Below, one piece after another: positions 18,193-26,538 of a stretch of 64,000 bases of DNA (the first letter of the stretch is position 1; each line of letters opens with the position of its first letter). Origin of the DNA: Lysobacteraceae bacterium (GTDB lineage Bacteria; Pseudomonadota; Gammaproteobacteria; Xanthomonadales; Xanthomonadaceae); the NCBI GenBank assembly GCA_016789405.1, contig JAEUPQ010000015.1, positions 186,001-250,000 on the forward strand. The letters are read 5' to 3'. The notes beneath the pieces were generated by a model. That model was given only the letters and a program-made list of their open reading frames with translations, searched no databases and was not told where the DNA came from. The position numbers and the translations under genes were made by a program.

Positions 18193-18591
18193 ATGGGACG
18201 GCGACGGCGATGGGTCTTTCTGGGTGCAGCCATGATGCTTGCGGTTGCCTCATGCATGGTGTTGCTGGCCACGGGGCGCCGTGGATGCCACATGTTTCCG
18301 CCGCGTCTTCACGTCGAGCAAGTCGCTGCTGCCGTCGAGCAATATCGCATCGACACCGGGTATTTGCCGATGTCACTGGATGATCTGCTCGACGAAGGAC
18401 CTGCCGGGTTGGGGCCGTATATCAGGGGGCCCCTTTCACGAGACCACTGGGGGCGTGCGCTGCTCTACAGCGTCGATCCGGATGGGCGCGGCTTCACGGT
18501 GTTCTCGCTGGGTCGGGATGGCCGCCTTGGCGGGCGCGGTGCCGATGAAGATGTCGAAAGCGCGATGCGCGATCAGATCCCGCGGAAATAG
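18193..18591 (+). CDS. GspG-like (type II secretion pseudopilin C-domain) protein, stand-alone
   Basis: 132 residues. The C-terminal half has the GspG pattern: TGYLPMSLDDL, GPYIRGPLSRDHWGRALLYS, GFTVFSLGRDGRLGG, ending in an acidic DEDVES. The N-terminus is a hydrophobic segment (VFLGAAMMLAVASC) without the prepilin peptidase site G/FTLIE; VASC could instead be a weak lipobox. It is thus a pseudopilin-like fold outside a secretion operon. A TTG nine codons upstream lies in the hairpin and is less likely as start. The end overlaps the next gene by 19 bases, tail to tail. Confidence 0.65.
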   Translation: MGRRRRWVFLGAAMMLAVASCMVLLATGRRGCHMFPPRLHVEQVAAAVEQYRIDTGYLPMSLDDLLDEGPAGLGPYIRGPLSRDHWGRALLYSVDPDGRGFTVFSLGRDGRLGGRGADEDVESAMRDQIPRK

Positions 18592-19061
18592 ACGTCCACG
18601 TAGTCCGTCGCGCTGTCGCAGGGATTCTGCATCTCCTGGAGGCGCCAGTATTTCCGCTTGCCGGTCGCCTTGAAGGTGAAGGTGCCGGTCCGCTTGCATT
18701 CGACGCCGCCGGCGATGTGATGCACGCGCGTCAGGATCTCGCCCTCGAACACGAAACCATCGCGCGTGGCCGACACGATGCGGCCGTCCACGCGCACGTA
18801 GTCGTCAGCGTTTTCGCCGGTGCCAAGCTGCTCGCCGCGTGCAGCCAGGCTGTCGCCTTCATCCTTGACCACGAGCGTTCCGGCGCCTGAAAGATCGCCC
18901 CAGCCCAGCCATTGCAGGGTCAACATGTGGTCGCCGACGAGACGTGCGCGTGCCGCCGCGTCCAGCCGCTCGCCCTGCGACACTTGTTGTCCGGCCATTG
19001 CCGGTGTGCACGAGAGTGAAGTGATCGACAGCGCGGCGAGGAGGGCGAGGGTTGTGCGCAT
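18573..19061 (-). CDS. Secreted hypothetical protein
   Basis: 162 residues with a signal peptide ending CTPAMAG. The rest looks like a beta-rich domain with two cysteines (VECKRTG and NPCDSATDYVDVYF), possibly disulfide-bonded. I recognise no family. It starts 9 bases after the MscS gene and is probably its cotranscribed partner. Confidence 0.65.
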   Translation of the reverse strand: MRTTLALLAALSITSLSCTPAMAGQQVSQGERLDAAARARLVGDHMLTLQWLGWGDLSGAGTLVVKDEGDSLAARGEQLGTGENADDYVRVDGRIVSATRDGFVFEGEILTRVHHIAGGVECKRTGTFTFKATGKRKYWRLQEMQNPCDSATDYVDVYFRGI

Positions 19062-19070
19062 GGTGAAGAC

Positions 19071-20255
19071 TCAGGTCCTGGATGTGTCGGGATCGAGCAG
19101 GTTCGTGGTGTCGTCGTCGCGGATCGCCTTCTGCACCTGCACGTCGATTTCATGATTGACCGAGGTGTCGACGCCGTTCTGCACGGGCTCGTGCGCGTCT
19201 TCGATTTCGTCGCCATTCTGGCTGCGCGTGGTGACGACGTGGTAGGTCGTTCGCGGTCCTTCGATGCCTGCGCGCTGGAATGCGGCCTTGACCTGCCGGA
19301 TCGCCTCGCTGCGTGCCTTGCCGAGGTCGGCGCTGCGCTGGTCGACCCATCCGAAGAACTTGAGCAGGATGCCGTTCGCACCGTACTCGACCACGGTCCA
19401 CGCGGGTGCCGGCGTGTCGAGCACGCCATCGATCTTCGAGATCGCTTCGATCGCCAGCGTCTGCGATTCGCGGATCGACTGGCTGCCATCGATGAGCATG
19501 GTGAAGTCGAACCGCCGCTTGGGATTCTTGCTGTAGTTCAGCACCACCGACTTGAACACGAGGCTGTTCGGCAACTGCAGGTGGTTGCCGTCCATGGTCA
19601 TGAGGACCGTGGCGCGGGAATTGACCGCGATGACCTTGCCTTCGCGGGTGTCGATCATCACGTGCTCGCCGGGCTCGAACGGGCGCCGCACGCTGAGCAG
19701 GATGCCGGCGATGTAGTTCTCCGCGATGTCGCGGAAGGCGAAACCGAGGACGAGGCCGACCACGCCCGCCGAGCCCAGCACGGCGCCGACGACCGAGGTC
19801 AGACCGACCACGTCGAGTGCGATCAGGATGCCGATCAGCATGATCGCGGTGCGCACGATCATGCGCACCAGGCTGCTCATGTAGGGGTTCTGCGAGCGGA
19901 TGCGCAGCAGGTGCAGCCGGTTGCCGACGAAGCGCGACAACCAGTGCGTGAGAAGGATGACCAGCGCACCCAGCACCAGCAGAGGCAGCTTCTGGAACAG
20001 CCTTGCCAGTGCGAGGTTCGCGGTGTCCACGAGGGTCTCGACGCAGTCGCCGAGATGGCGGACGTCGCAGCGCAGCTCAGCCGTGCGCGGCACCGTTGAC
20101 TCGGCCGGCGCCGTCTTTGTCGCCGCCTTGCCGGTCAGCAGTTCGGACCAGGCGTCGCCGGACGCGCTCGCCATCGGCACGGCGATGGCGAACAGGGCCA
20201 GCACGAGGAGGGTGGCTGCGCCCATCCGGCGCAGCGACAACAGAACGCGATGCAT
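19071..20255 (-). CDS. MscS-family mechanosensitive ion channel
   Basis: 394 residues. A signal-like N-terminus and a periplasmic stretch are followed by three membrane helices. The pore-lining helix reads VVGAVLGSAGVVGLVLGFAFRDI, and the MscS beta domain follows with RRPFEPGEHVMI and HLQLPNS. It should open on membrane tension to release solutes during hypo-osmotic shock. It lies 3 bases downstream of the DUF456 gene. Confidence 0.9.
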   Translation of the reverse strand: MHRVLLSLRRMGAATLLVLALFAIAVPMASASGDAWSELLTGKAATKTAPAESTVPRTAELRCDVRHLGDCVETLVDTANLALARLFQKLPLLVLGALVILLTHWLSRFVGNRLHLLRIRSQNPYMSSLVRMIVRTAIMLIGILIALDVVGLTSVVGAVLGSAGVVGLVLGFAFRDIAENYIAGILLSVRRPFEPGEHVMIDTREGKVIAVNSRATVLMTMDGNHLQLPNSLVFKSVVLNYSKNPKRRFDFTMLIDGSQSIRESQTLAIEAISKIDGVLDTPAPAWTVVEYGANGILLKFFGWVDQRSADLGKARSEAIRQVKAAFQRAGIEGPRTTYHVVTTRSQNGDEIEDAHEPVQNGVDTSVNHEIDVQVQKAIRDDDTTNLLDPDTSRT

Positions 20256-20258
20256 CGA

Positions 20259-20759
20259 TCAGAAGTACCAGGCAAGGACGAACAGGGCCAGCATGGCGAA
20301 GGCGAGCATCATCTTCAATGCCACGCCGAGCACGATGCCGATCCAGGTCGCGACGCCGACCTTGGTCGCCTGGCCCAGTCCTTCGCGGTCGAGCCGCTGC
20401 AGGTGGATCAGTTCGCCGGTGAGTGCGCCCGCGAACGGACCGACGAACAGGCCGACGGGCGCGAAGAACAGCCCGGCGAAGGTGCCGATGACCGCGCCGA
20501 CGACCGCCTTGCGGCTGGCGCCGACGCGCTTGGCGCCGACGGCCGTGCTGAAGAAGTCGATGGCGAGCGAGAGCAGCGTCATCACGCCGAGGAACACGAT
20601 GGTCCAGATGCTGATCGCCTCGAAGCCGTTGTGCCACGCGGCGACCAGCATGCCGACGAAGACCAGCGGCAGGCCGGGAAGGGCGGGCAGCACGATGCCG
20701 AGCAGGCCCACGACGATCAGGAGGCCGGCGAGGACGTACCACAGGCTCGAAAGATCCAT
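20259..20759 (-). CDS. DUF456 domain membrane protein
   Basis: 166 residues from the ATG at 20757-20759 (MDLSSLWYV). Three or four hydrophobic segments with the glycine-rich DUF456 pattern: GLLGIVLPALPGLPLVFVG and FFAPVGLFVGPFAGALTGEL. Function unknown; likely first gene of an operon with mscS and the secreted protein. Confidence 0.82.
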   Translation of the reverse strand: MDLSSLWYVLAGLLIVVGLLGIVLPALPGLPLVFVGMLVAAWHNGFEAISIWTIVFLGVMTLLSLAIDFFSTAVGAKRVGASRKAVVGAVIGTFAGLFFAPVGLFVGPFAGALTGELIHLQRLDREGLGQATKVGVATWIGIVLGVALKMMLAFAMLALFVLAWYF

Positions 20760-20907
20760 AAGGCGCGTGATCCATGGCAGGAAAGGACGGCCGGGATCAT
20801 GGCATGGCACGGCTGAGCCGGACATGTGCGTTCAGGCAGGGCTTGAAAACGATCCGGATGGGGCCATCTCCGCGGCGCCACCGGGCGTTCGATCGCCTCC
20901 AACGACA

Positions 20908-20929
20908 ACGGCCCGCTTGCGCGGGCCGT
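20908..20929 (-). terminator. Hairpin after the first M35 peptidase gene
   Basis: ACGGCCCGC / GCGGGCCGT around TTGC. Same loop and near-identical stem as the hairpin at 22142-22165. No good T-run, so termination may be partial. Confidence 0.55.
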
Positions 20930-20951
20930 CCTGGACAGCGATGTTCGCCGA

Positions 20952-22049
20952 TCAGTTCTCGAACGGCGTGTTTTCCGCGAAGTACTCGTGGTTGTCGGCG
21001 TTGTCCACGGCGTTGGTGGGATTGGTGTTCGCAAGGTTGCGTGCACCGGACTGGCCATAGACGTGGTCGTCGGTGCCGGCGACGACCGTGAAATGGCTCA
21101 TTTCGTGGATCAGCGTGCCGGCCCTGGAGTCGGTGCCGACCAGCGGTGCGCTCCAGAACGCGTTGCAGACCCAGATCTGATAGGGCTGGTTGCTGTAGAC
21201 GTAAGCAAAGACACCCGCTTGGTTGCAGGCACAGTTGATGGTGACCTGCCCGCCGGTCTGGTCCAGGGCATTGTCGATGTTGACGAAGTGCTGCTTCACG
21301 GTTTCGTAGCGGCCTGCCGTGTAGGCGCCGAACCAGCTGGTGTAGCGTGCGCCCGTGGCGCCACCGGTGAGATAGCCCTTCGACTTCTCGGAATAGGTGC
21401 GCGCAGAGAGCACGGCCTGGTTGATCTGGCTGATCTGCGAGCTGCTGCAGCTCACGGTGCTGATGCCCAGCACGTCCGACAGCGTCGGGTTGGCCGGCAG
21501 CACGGGCTTGATGCGGCTGCCCGCGGCCACGGCGCGATCAAGGGAAATGCGGATCGGCGCGGCCTGCGCCACCAGAGGGGCGCCATTGCCGGCGCGCAGA
21601 TGCATGCCGCCCGACAGCGATGCGAATTGCATCGACGTCGCATAGGTGACGGTGTACAGGCCAGGCTTGGACAGGTCGTACATCCTGCCGAGTTCGACGA
21701 CGCTGCGATGGGTCTGGCCCGGGCGCAGCACGGCGAAATCGGTCATCGTCGGCGCTGCGCGCTTGATCATGCGGCCATGGAAGCCGACTTCCCTGCCGTC
21801 ATGGCTGATGCGGAAGAGGTTCGAATCGGCGGCGGCGGATGGCAATTGCCACTTCGGGATGCGCAGGGTCTTGCGGCTGGTGTTGGTTACCAGTACCTCC
21901 ACGCGATCCTGGCCGAGCGCCTGGACGCTGACACGTACCGGATTGGCAGGCAGGCGTGGCGGAGACGCGGTCACGGAGGCCAGGGTGCCGGCGGCGAGGG
22001 CTGCAACGGCAAGGCCGCCGCCAAGGAGTCTGCGGGACGAAGATGTCAT
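20952..22049 (-). CDS. Secreted M35 (deuterolysin / peptidyl-Lys) metalloendopeptidase, copy 1
   Basis: 365 residues with an Arg-containing N-terminus and a hydrophobic segment (LLGGGLAVAALAAGTLA). The aspzincin signature is complete: LIHEMSHF supplies two zinc His and the Glu, and GTDDHVYG the third ligand Asp. The N-terminal ~190 residues are a propeptide-like domain (NTSRKTLRIPKWQLPS). Conserved cysteines VSCSSSQ and NCACNQ suggest disulfides. It probably degrades extracellular protein. The second copy, 45-50% alike by eye, sits directly upstream. Confidence 0.9.
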   Translation of the reverse strand: MTSSSRRLLGGGLAVAALAAGTLASVTASPPRLPANPVRVSVQALGQDRVEVLVTNTSRKTLRIPKWQLPSAAADSNLFRISHDGREVGFHGRMIKRAAPTMTDFAVLRPGQTHRSVVELGRMYDLSKPGLYTVTYATSMQFASLSGGMHLRAGNGAPLVAQAAPIRISLDRAVAAGSRIKPVLPANPTLSDVLGISTVSCSSSQISQINQAVLSARTYSEKSKGYLTGGATGARYTSWFGAYTAGRYETVKQHFVNIDNALDQTGGQVTINCACNQAGVFAYVYSNQPYQIWVCNAFWSAPLVGTDSRAGTLIHEMSHFTVVAGTDDHVYGQSGARNLANTNPTNAVDNADNHEYFAENTPFEN

Positions 22050-22141
22050 GTCGTGGATCCGGTCTGCGCGGGTATCGGCGAGGAATCCGATCATAAACGC
22101 GATGGACGCCGCCGCCTACGCCAGACGTCGGCCCGAACGAA

Positions 22142-22165
22142 GACGGCCTGCTTGCGCAGGCCGTC
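22142..22165 (-). terminator. Hairpin after the second M35 peptidase gene
   Basis: GACGGCCTGC / GCAGGCCGTC around TTGC, 36 bases after the stop at 22201. Related to the hairpin following copy 1. Confidence 0.6.
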
Positions 22166-22200
22166 GAAGGAAGCCGATGAGGCTGTCGTCGTATCGACGA

Positions 22201-23301
22201 TCAGTTCTGCGAGGGTGTGTTCTCGGCGAAGTACTCGTGGTTGTCGGCATTGTCCAGCGCCCGGGCCGGATCGGTCAGCGCGAGGTTCTTCGCCGCGGTC
22301 TGGCCATAGGCGTGGTCGTCGGTGCCCGCCACCACGTTGAAGTGGCTCATTTCATGGATCAGCGTGCCCGCGCGCGAATCGGTGCCGGTGTTCTTCGCGT
22401 TCCAGAACGCCCGGCACACGAAGATCTCGTACGGACGGGTCGGGTACACGTAGGCGAAGGCGCTCTGGTTGCAGCCGCAGTTGATCGTGATCTGCCCGCC
22501 GCTCTGGTCCATGGCGGTATCGATGTTCGCGAAGTTCTGTCGCGCCGTGGAGTAGCGCGACGAGGTGTACGCGCCGAACCACGTGGTGTAGCGCGGGCCG
22601 GTGGCGCCGGAAGTCAGGTAGCCCTTCGCGTTTTCGGAATAGCTGCGTGCGGCGGTGACGGCGCTGCCGGCGCCGCTGATCTGCGTGCTGCTGCAGCCCT
22701 TGTAGGTGACGCCACCGACCACGCTGCCGCCGGCGCCCGGCTTGGCGCGGTCCTTGGCCATGCCGGCGGCGAGCTTCGCCGACGCGCCGTCCACCCACAG
22801 GCGGACCGGTGCCCCCTGGGCGACCATCGGGCGGCCGTTGGCATGCCGCAACTGTTTGCCATCGGACATCGATGCCCACTGCAGCGGGGCCGCGAAGGTC
22901 ACGGTGTAGTCGCCGGCCTGCGACAGGTCGTACATCTCGCCCAGGTCGACGACAGCGCGATGGCTGCGTCCCGCGCGCAGGATGGTGTAGTCGGCGGATG
23001 TCGGTGCGCCACGCTTGACCATGCGGCCTTCGAAGCGCAGCGCCTCGCCATTGCGGCTCACGGCGAACAGGTTCGATTCGACGGCGGCGGACGGCAGCTG
23101 CCAGTTGGGAATCCGCGCGGTCTTGCGGCTGGTGTTGGTCACGGTGACCTCCACCTTGCCGCCGCCGAGCGCCATCACGCTCACGCGGAGCGGATTGTTG
23201 CGCTCGAAGCGCGATGCAGTGTCGGTCGATGCGAAAACGCTGGAAATGGCGGCTGCGAGCACAGTGGTCGCGCCGATCGTGGTGAGTGCGTTGAACTTCA
23301 T
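22201..23301 (-). CDS. Secreted M35 (deuterolysin / peptidyl-Lys) metalloendopeptidase, copy 2
   Basis: 366 residues with a signal peptide (LAAAISSVFAS). It has the same layout as copy 1: propeptide domain with NTSRKTARIPNWQLPS, cysteines KGCSSTQ and NCGCNQ, zinc site LIHEMSHF and GTDDHAYG, and the same ending ADNHEYFAENT. It lies head to tail with copy 1 and has its own hairpin, as expected after tandem duplication of gene plus terminator. A GGGGG run precedes the ATG. Confidence 0.9.
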   Translation of the reverse strand: MKFNALTTIGATTVLAAAISSVFASTDTASRFERNNPLRVSVMALGGGKVEVTVTNTSRKTARIPNWQLPSAAVESNLFAVSRNGEALRFEGRMVKRGAPTSADYTILRAGRSHRAVVDLGEMYDLSQAGDYTVTFAAPLQWASMSDGKQLRHANGRPMVAQGAPVRLWVDGASAKLAAGMAKDRAKPGAGGSVVGGVTYKGCSSTQISGAGSAVTAARSYSENAKGYLTSGATGPRYTTWFGAYTSSRYSTARQNFANIDTAMDQSGGQITINCGCNQSAFAYVYPTRPYEIFVCRAFWNAKNTGTDSRAGTLIHEMSHFNVVAGTDDHAYGQTAAKNLALTDPARALDNADNHEYFAENTPSQN

Positions 23302-23428
23302 CCAGTTGCCCCCGGAGTGTCGAAGTGATCGAAATATCCGCCATGCGCGGATACCGGATCATGGGCATCGGCCACTCGACGCGCACGCTGCAATGCAACA
23401 GCAAGGGACTGCGTGCGCCTGAAAACGA

Positions 23429-23453
23429 AACGGCCCCGCGATGCGGGGCCGTT
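23429..23453 (-). terminator. Rho-independent terminator of the cytochrome gene
   Basis: Perfect 11-bp stem AACGGCCCCGC / GCGGGGCCGTT around GAT; on the minus strand it runs into TCGTTTTC. Confidence 0.75.
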
Positions 23454-23504
23454 CGACGCTGCGTATGCAAAACCGTCGTATACGTTATGTCACGATACGG
23501 CGTA

Positions 23505-23945
23505 TCACTTGAAGTCCTGGTGGCAGCCCTTGCAGCTTTCGCCGATCTTCGCGGCAACCGCGTTGACGCCTTCGCAATTGAGTGGCGGTGAACTCAGCGC
23601 GCCATCGAGCGTGGCGCGCATGCCGCTGGCCTGCTTGACGAAGCGATCGTCGTCGGCGAGGCCGGGGAACGCGCGTTCGAGATCGTCGGACATCGTGCGC
23701 AGCGCCTTGAGATGCGGGATCACGTCCGTCGCGTTGCAGCGGTTCTCAGCGGCCTTGGCGCCGAGCTGCTTCATGTGCCACTCCTGCACGTACATCACGC
23801 TGTCGTGGAAGTGGTCCTTGCGGGCGTTGAGTGCGTTCAGCACCATCACGGTGGCGATCGCGCCGATCACGATGCCGATCAGCAGCATGAAGAAATAGCG
23901 CTTGAAGGCGGACGGGGCGGTGCGGGCTTCCGGGGTGGTCGACAT
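23505..23945 (-). CDS. Membrane-anchored class II cytochrome c (cytochrome c' type)
   Basis: 146 residues, ATG at 23945 with AAGGAG upstream. One N-terminal membrane helix (FFMLLIGIVIGAIATVMVL), then a helical periplasmic domain with the heme site CKGCH only six residues from the end, as in the four-helix class II cytochromes. Possible roles are electron transfer or gas binding; the axial sixth ligand is not clear. Divergent from tcdA, 76 bases apart. Confidence 0.82.
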   Translation of the reverse strand: MSTTPEARTAPSAFKRYFFMLLIGIVIGAIATVMVLNALNARKDHFHDSVMYVQEWHMKQLGAKAAENRCNATDVIPHLKALRTMSDDLERAFPGLADDDRFVKQASGMRATLDGALSSPPLNCEGVNAVAAKIGESCKGCHQDFK

Positions 23946-24008
23946 GGACAGGGCTCCTTCTCGGGAAGGCGAAAACATATCACGGCCGGCGGGGGAGGCC
24001 GCGCGCGG

Positions 24009-24014
24009 TAAAAT
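24009..24014 (+). promoter_or_regulatory. -10 box of tcdA (probable leaderless start)
   Basis: TAAAAT in the same context as the fumarase promoter. Its last base is only seven bases before the tcdA ATG, so transcription should begin at or within two bases of the start codon. No -35 match and no Shine-Dalgarno sequence. Confidence 0.5.
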
Positions 24015-24021
24015 CGCGGCC

Positions 24022-24852
24022 ATGAACGACACCGCCCGCGATGACAGCCGCCTCGACGACACCTGGACCGAACGCTTCGCCGGCATCGACCGGCTTTACG
24101 GCACCGGCGCCCTCGCGCGTTTCTCGCGATGCCATGTCGCCGTGGTCGGGCTCGGCGGCGTCGGTTCCTGGGTCGTGGAGGCACTGGCGCGCAGCGGCGT
24201 CGGACGCCTGACCCTCGTCGATGCCGACGATCTCTGTGTGTCGAACACCAATCGCCAGTTGCCTGCGCTCGCCGGCCAGTACGGGCGCGGCAAGGCCCTG
24301 GCGATGGCCGAGCGCTGCCGTGCGATCAACCCGGCGATGCAGGTCGACGAGATCGCCAGCTTCCTCACGCCGTCCAATCTCGAGGAGATCCTCGGACGTG
24401 GCTACGACCTGGTCATCGATGCCTGCGACAGTTTCCGCACGAAGGTCGAAGCGATCGCGTGGTGCCGACGCCGCAAGCTGCCGATCCTCACCGTCGGGGC
24501 CGCTGGCGGACGCCTTGACCCCACGCTGGTCCGCGTCCGGGACCTGTCGCGGACCGAGCACGATGCGATGCTGGCGCTGATCCGCAAGAAGCTGCGCGCC
24601 GAATTCAATTTCCCGAAGAACCACCAGCGCTATTTCGGCGTGCCGGCGATCTATTCGCTGGAGAACGTGCAGTACCCGCAGGCCGACGGGACGGTCTGCG
24701 GCCTGCGCCCCAAGCTCGGCGCGGACGCCGCGCTCAAGCTCGACTGCGGCGTCGGCCTTGGCGCGGCCACCCATATCACCGGCGCCTTCGCCTTCGCTGC
24801 CGCCGGCAAGGCGCTGGAGATGCTGCTGAAGCCGAAGAAGGCCGCGGACTGA
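24022..24852 (+). CDS. tcdA: tRNA threonylcarbamoyladenosine dehydratase (TcdA/CsdL)
   Basis: 276 residues of the E1/ThiF fold: VVGLGGVGSWVVEALARSG for ATP, DADDLCVSNTNRQ, and CDSFRTK. TcdA cyclises t6A37 in tRNAs that read ANN codons to ct6A. Length matches the E. coli enzyme (268). The start at 24022 is supported by the -10 box just before it. Confidence 0.94.
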   Translation: MNDTARDDSRLDDTWTERFAGIDRLYGTGALARFSRCHVAVVGLGGVGSWVVEALARSGVGRLTLVDADDLCVSNTNRQLPALAGQYGRGKALAMAERCRAINPAMQVDEIASFLTPSNLEEILGRGYDLVIDACDSFRTKVEAIAWCRRRKLPILTVGAAGGRLDPTLVRVRDLSRTEHDAMLALIRKKLRAEFNFPKNHQRYFGVPAIYSLENVQYPQADGTVCGLRPKLGADAALKLDCGVGLGAATHITGAFAFAAAGKALEMLLKPKKAAD

Positions 24853-24938
24853 TCTGCAACGGTCCGTCCCAGCCGCAAGTCTGGGATGCGCCATGGGCGT
24901 CCCGCATCTTGCGGCAGGCTCATTCCGAGGAGGTTCCC

Positions 24939-25829
24939 GTGTCGCGGCATTCCACTACTTCGACCACCACGTCGTCCGCTGCCCGCGTCATCCGTACGGT
25001 GCAGGGCATGCCCACCTCCGATGGCGCAGGCGTCAAGCTGCGCAGGGTGATCGGCACGCCGCAGTTGCCCGACCTCGATCCGTTCCTGATGCTCGACGAG
25101 TTCGGTACCGATCGCGCCGAGGACTACATCGCCGGCTTTCCCGAGCACCCGCACCGCGGTTTCGAGACCGTCACCTACATGCTCGACGGTCGGATGCGCC
25201 ATCGCGACAACCACGGCAACGAAGGCCTGCTGGTGCCGGGCGCGGTCCAGTGGATGACGGCGGGTCGCGGCGTGGTGCACTCGGAAATGCCCGAGCAGCA
25301 GGAAGGCCGCATGCGTGGCTTCCAGCTATGGGTGAACCTTCCGTCGCGACTGAAAATGAGCGAGCCGGCGTACCAGGAGTTCGCGCCGGAGCGCATCCCT
25401 GTCGTGCAGCCCGCAGAGGGCGTCAGCGTCAAGGTGATCGCCGGCAATGTGGCCGATGCGGACGGAAACGCGGTATCGGGACCGATCGTGCAGCCGGCCA
25501 CCGAGCCGACCTATCTCGATATCGAACTCGCGCCGGGCCATGCGTGGTCCAACGTGTTGCCCGATGGGCACAACGCCTTTGTCTTCGTATTCGAGGGCGC
25601 GTTGACGGTGGGCGAGGGCGAGGACGCGCGTCCGCTTTCGACGCATACGCTTGGCGTGCTCGGTGGTGGAGGGCGCGCGGTTCTGCTCGCGGGTTCTTCC
25701 GGGGCTCGCGCAATCCTGATCGCGGGGCGTCCGCTGAGGGAGCCGGTCGCGAAGTACGGGCCGTTCGTGATGAACACGAAGGAAGAGCTGATGCAGGCCT
25801 TCGTGGACTACCAGGAAGGTCGTTTCTGA
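24939..25829 (+). CDS. Pirin family protein
   Basis: 296 residues from a GTG at 24939, six bases after a perfect GAGGAGG site (24927-24933); this ribosome binding site decides the start over the upstream TTG. Bicupin fold with the pirin metal motif HPHRGFETVTYML followed by HRDNHGNEG and QWMTAGRGVVHSEMP. Bacterial pirins often act as quercetin dioxygenases or redox regulators; the activity here is unknown. Confidence 0.92.
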   Translation: MSRHSTTSTTTSSAARVIRTVQGMPTSDGAGVKLRRVIGTPQLPDLDPFLMLDEFGTDRAEDYIAGFPEHPHRGFETVTYMLDGRMRHRDNHGNEGLLVPGAVQWMTAGRGVVHSEMPEQQEGRMRGFQLWVNLPSRLKMSEPAYQEFAPERIPVVQPAEGVSVKVIAGNVADADGNAVSGPIVQPATEPTYLDIELAPGHAWSNVLPDGHNAFVFVFEGALTVGEGEDARPLSTHTLGVLGGGGRAVLLAGSSGARAILIAGRPLREPVAKYGPFVMNTKEELMQAFVDYQEGRF

Positions 25830-25832
25830 AGA

Positions 25833-25860
25833 ACGACGGCGTCCTGTCGGATGCCGTCGT
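25833..25860. terminator. Bidirectional hairpin between convergent genes
   Basis: ACGACGGC (25833-25840) and GCCGTCGT (25853-25860) around a loop that can extend the stem by TCC/GGA. It lies between the pirin stop and the stop of the minus-strand gene at 25875. Confidence 0.55.
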
Positions 25861-25874
25861 CAGGCGATGCGCGA

Positions 25875-26333
25875 TCAGTTGCCGGCGAACGACGTGCTGA
25901 ACTGGAGCCCCTGCACCATTTCCTTGTAGCGGCCGAGGTTTTCGGCGCTGTCGGTGCGGATGAACACGTGCGCGACGTTGTTCGGGGCGACCTTGACCAG
26001 CGTTTCGCGGATCAGCTCGTTCGGCTTCCCGGCGATCTCGCTGCGATACCAATAGGTCTTCTGGCCGTCGATGGTGCTTTCGCCGTCCCGCAGCGAGCTG
26101 TTCGGCTTGAAGGGCGAACTGCGACCGATCGTGACGGCGAACGCTTCCTTACCGTCTTCGGCGCGCATCGCGCGGCAGAGGAGCATGTCGGGGGTTCGAA
26201 GGACCTGCCACGTCAGGCTGTCGACGGCGTCCTTCGGCAGATTCGGACACTCAGGGGCAGCATTCTGCGCATTGGCGCCACACGCCCAGAATGCTGCTAC
26301 CAACGACAAACACAAGGAAAACTTGGTTTTCAT
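25875..26333 (-). CDS. Secreted hypothetical protein, paralogue A flanking aqpZ
   Basis: 152 residues starting MKTKFSLCLSLVAAFWACGANAQ, a signal peptide; GAGGG lies five bases before the ATG. The mature part shares a pattern with the gene at 27362: C-P-x-x-P near the start, LLCRA about 25 residues later, SPFKP and LIRETL. Two conserved cysteines could pair. No family recognised. Confidence 0.7.
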   Translation of the reverse strand: MKTKFSLCLSLVAAFWACGANAQNAAPECPNLPKDAVDSLTWQVLRTPDMLLCRAMRAEDGKEAFAVTIGRSSPFKPNSSLRDGESTIDGQKTYWYRSEIAGKPNELIRETLVKVAPNNVAHVFIRTDSAENLGRYKEMVQGLQFSTSFAGN

Positions 26334-26481
26334 GGCGACCCTCGCTGAACTTGGGGGGAGATGCCGGCCGCTGCGGAGCCGGCTTACCATAAGTCCAAGC
26401 ATGTTGCATGCCATTTTTTGCCACGTATCGTTTCACTTGCAACGATATCCCCGCCGGCTTCGCATGATGCGCACGAAACGA

Positions 26482-26510
26482 CGATGCCGCGCCTTTCGGA
26501 CACGGCATCG
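26482..26510 (-). terminator. Hairpin after aqpZ
   Basis: CGATGCCG / CGGCATCG with a 13-base loop, 29 bases after the aqpZ stop, followed on the minus strand by TCGTTTCG. Confidence 0.5.
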
Positions 26511-26538
26511 GAGGGGGAGCAACGATAGTGTGCGGGAT

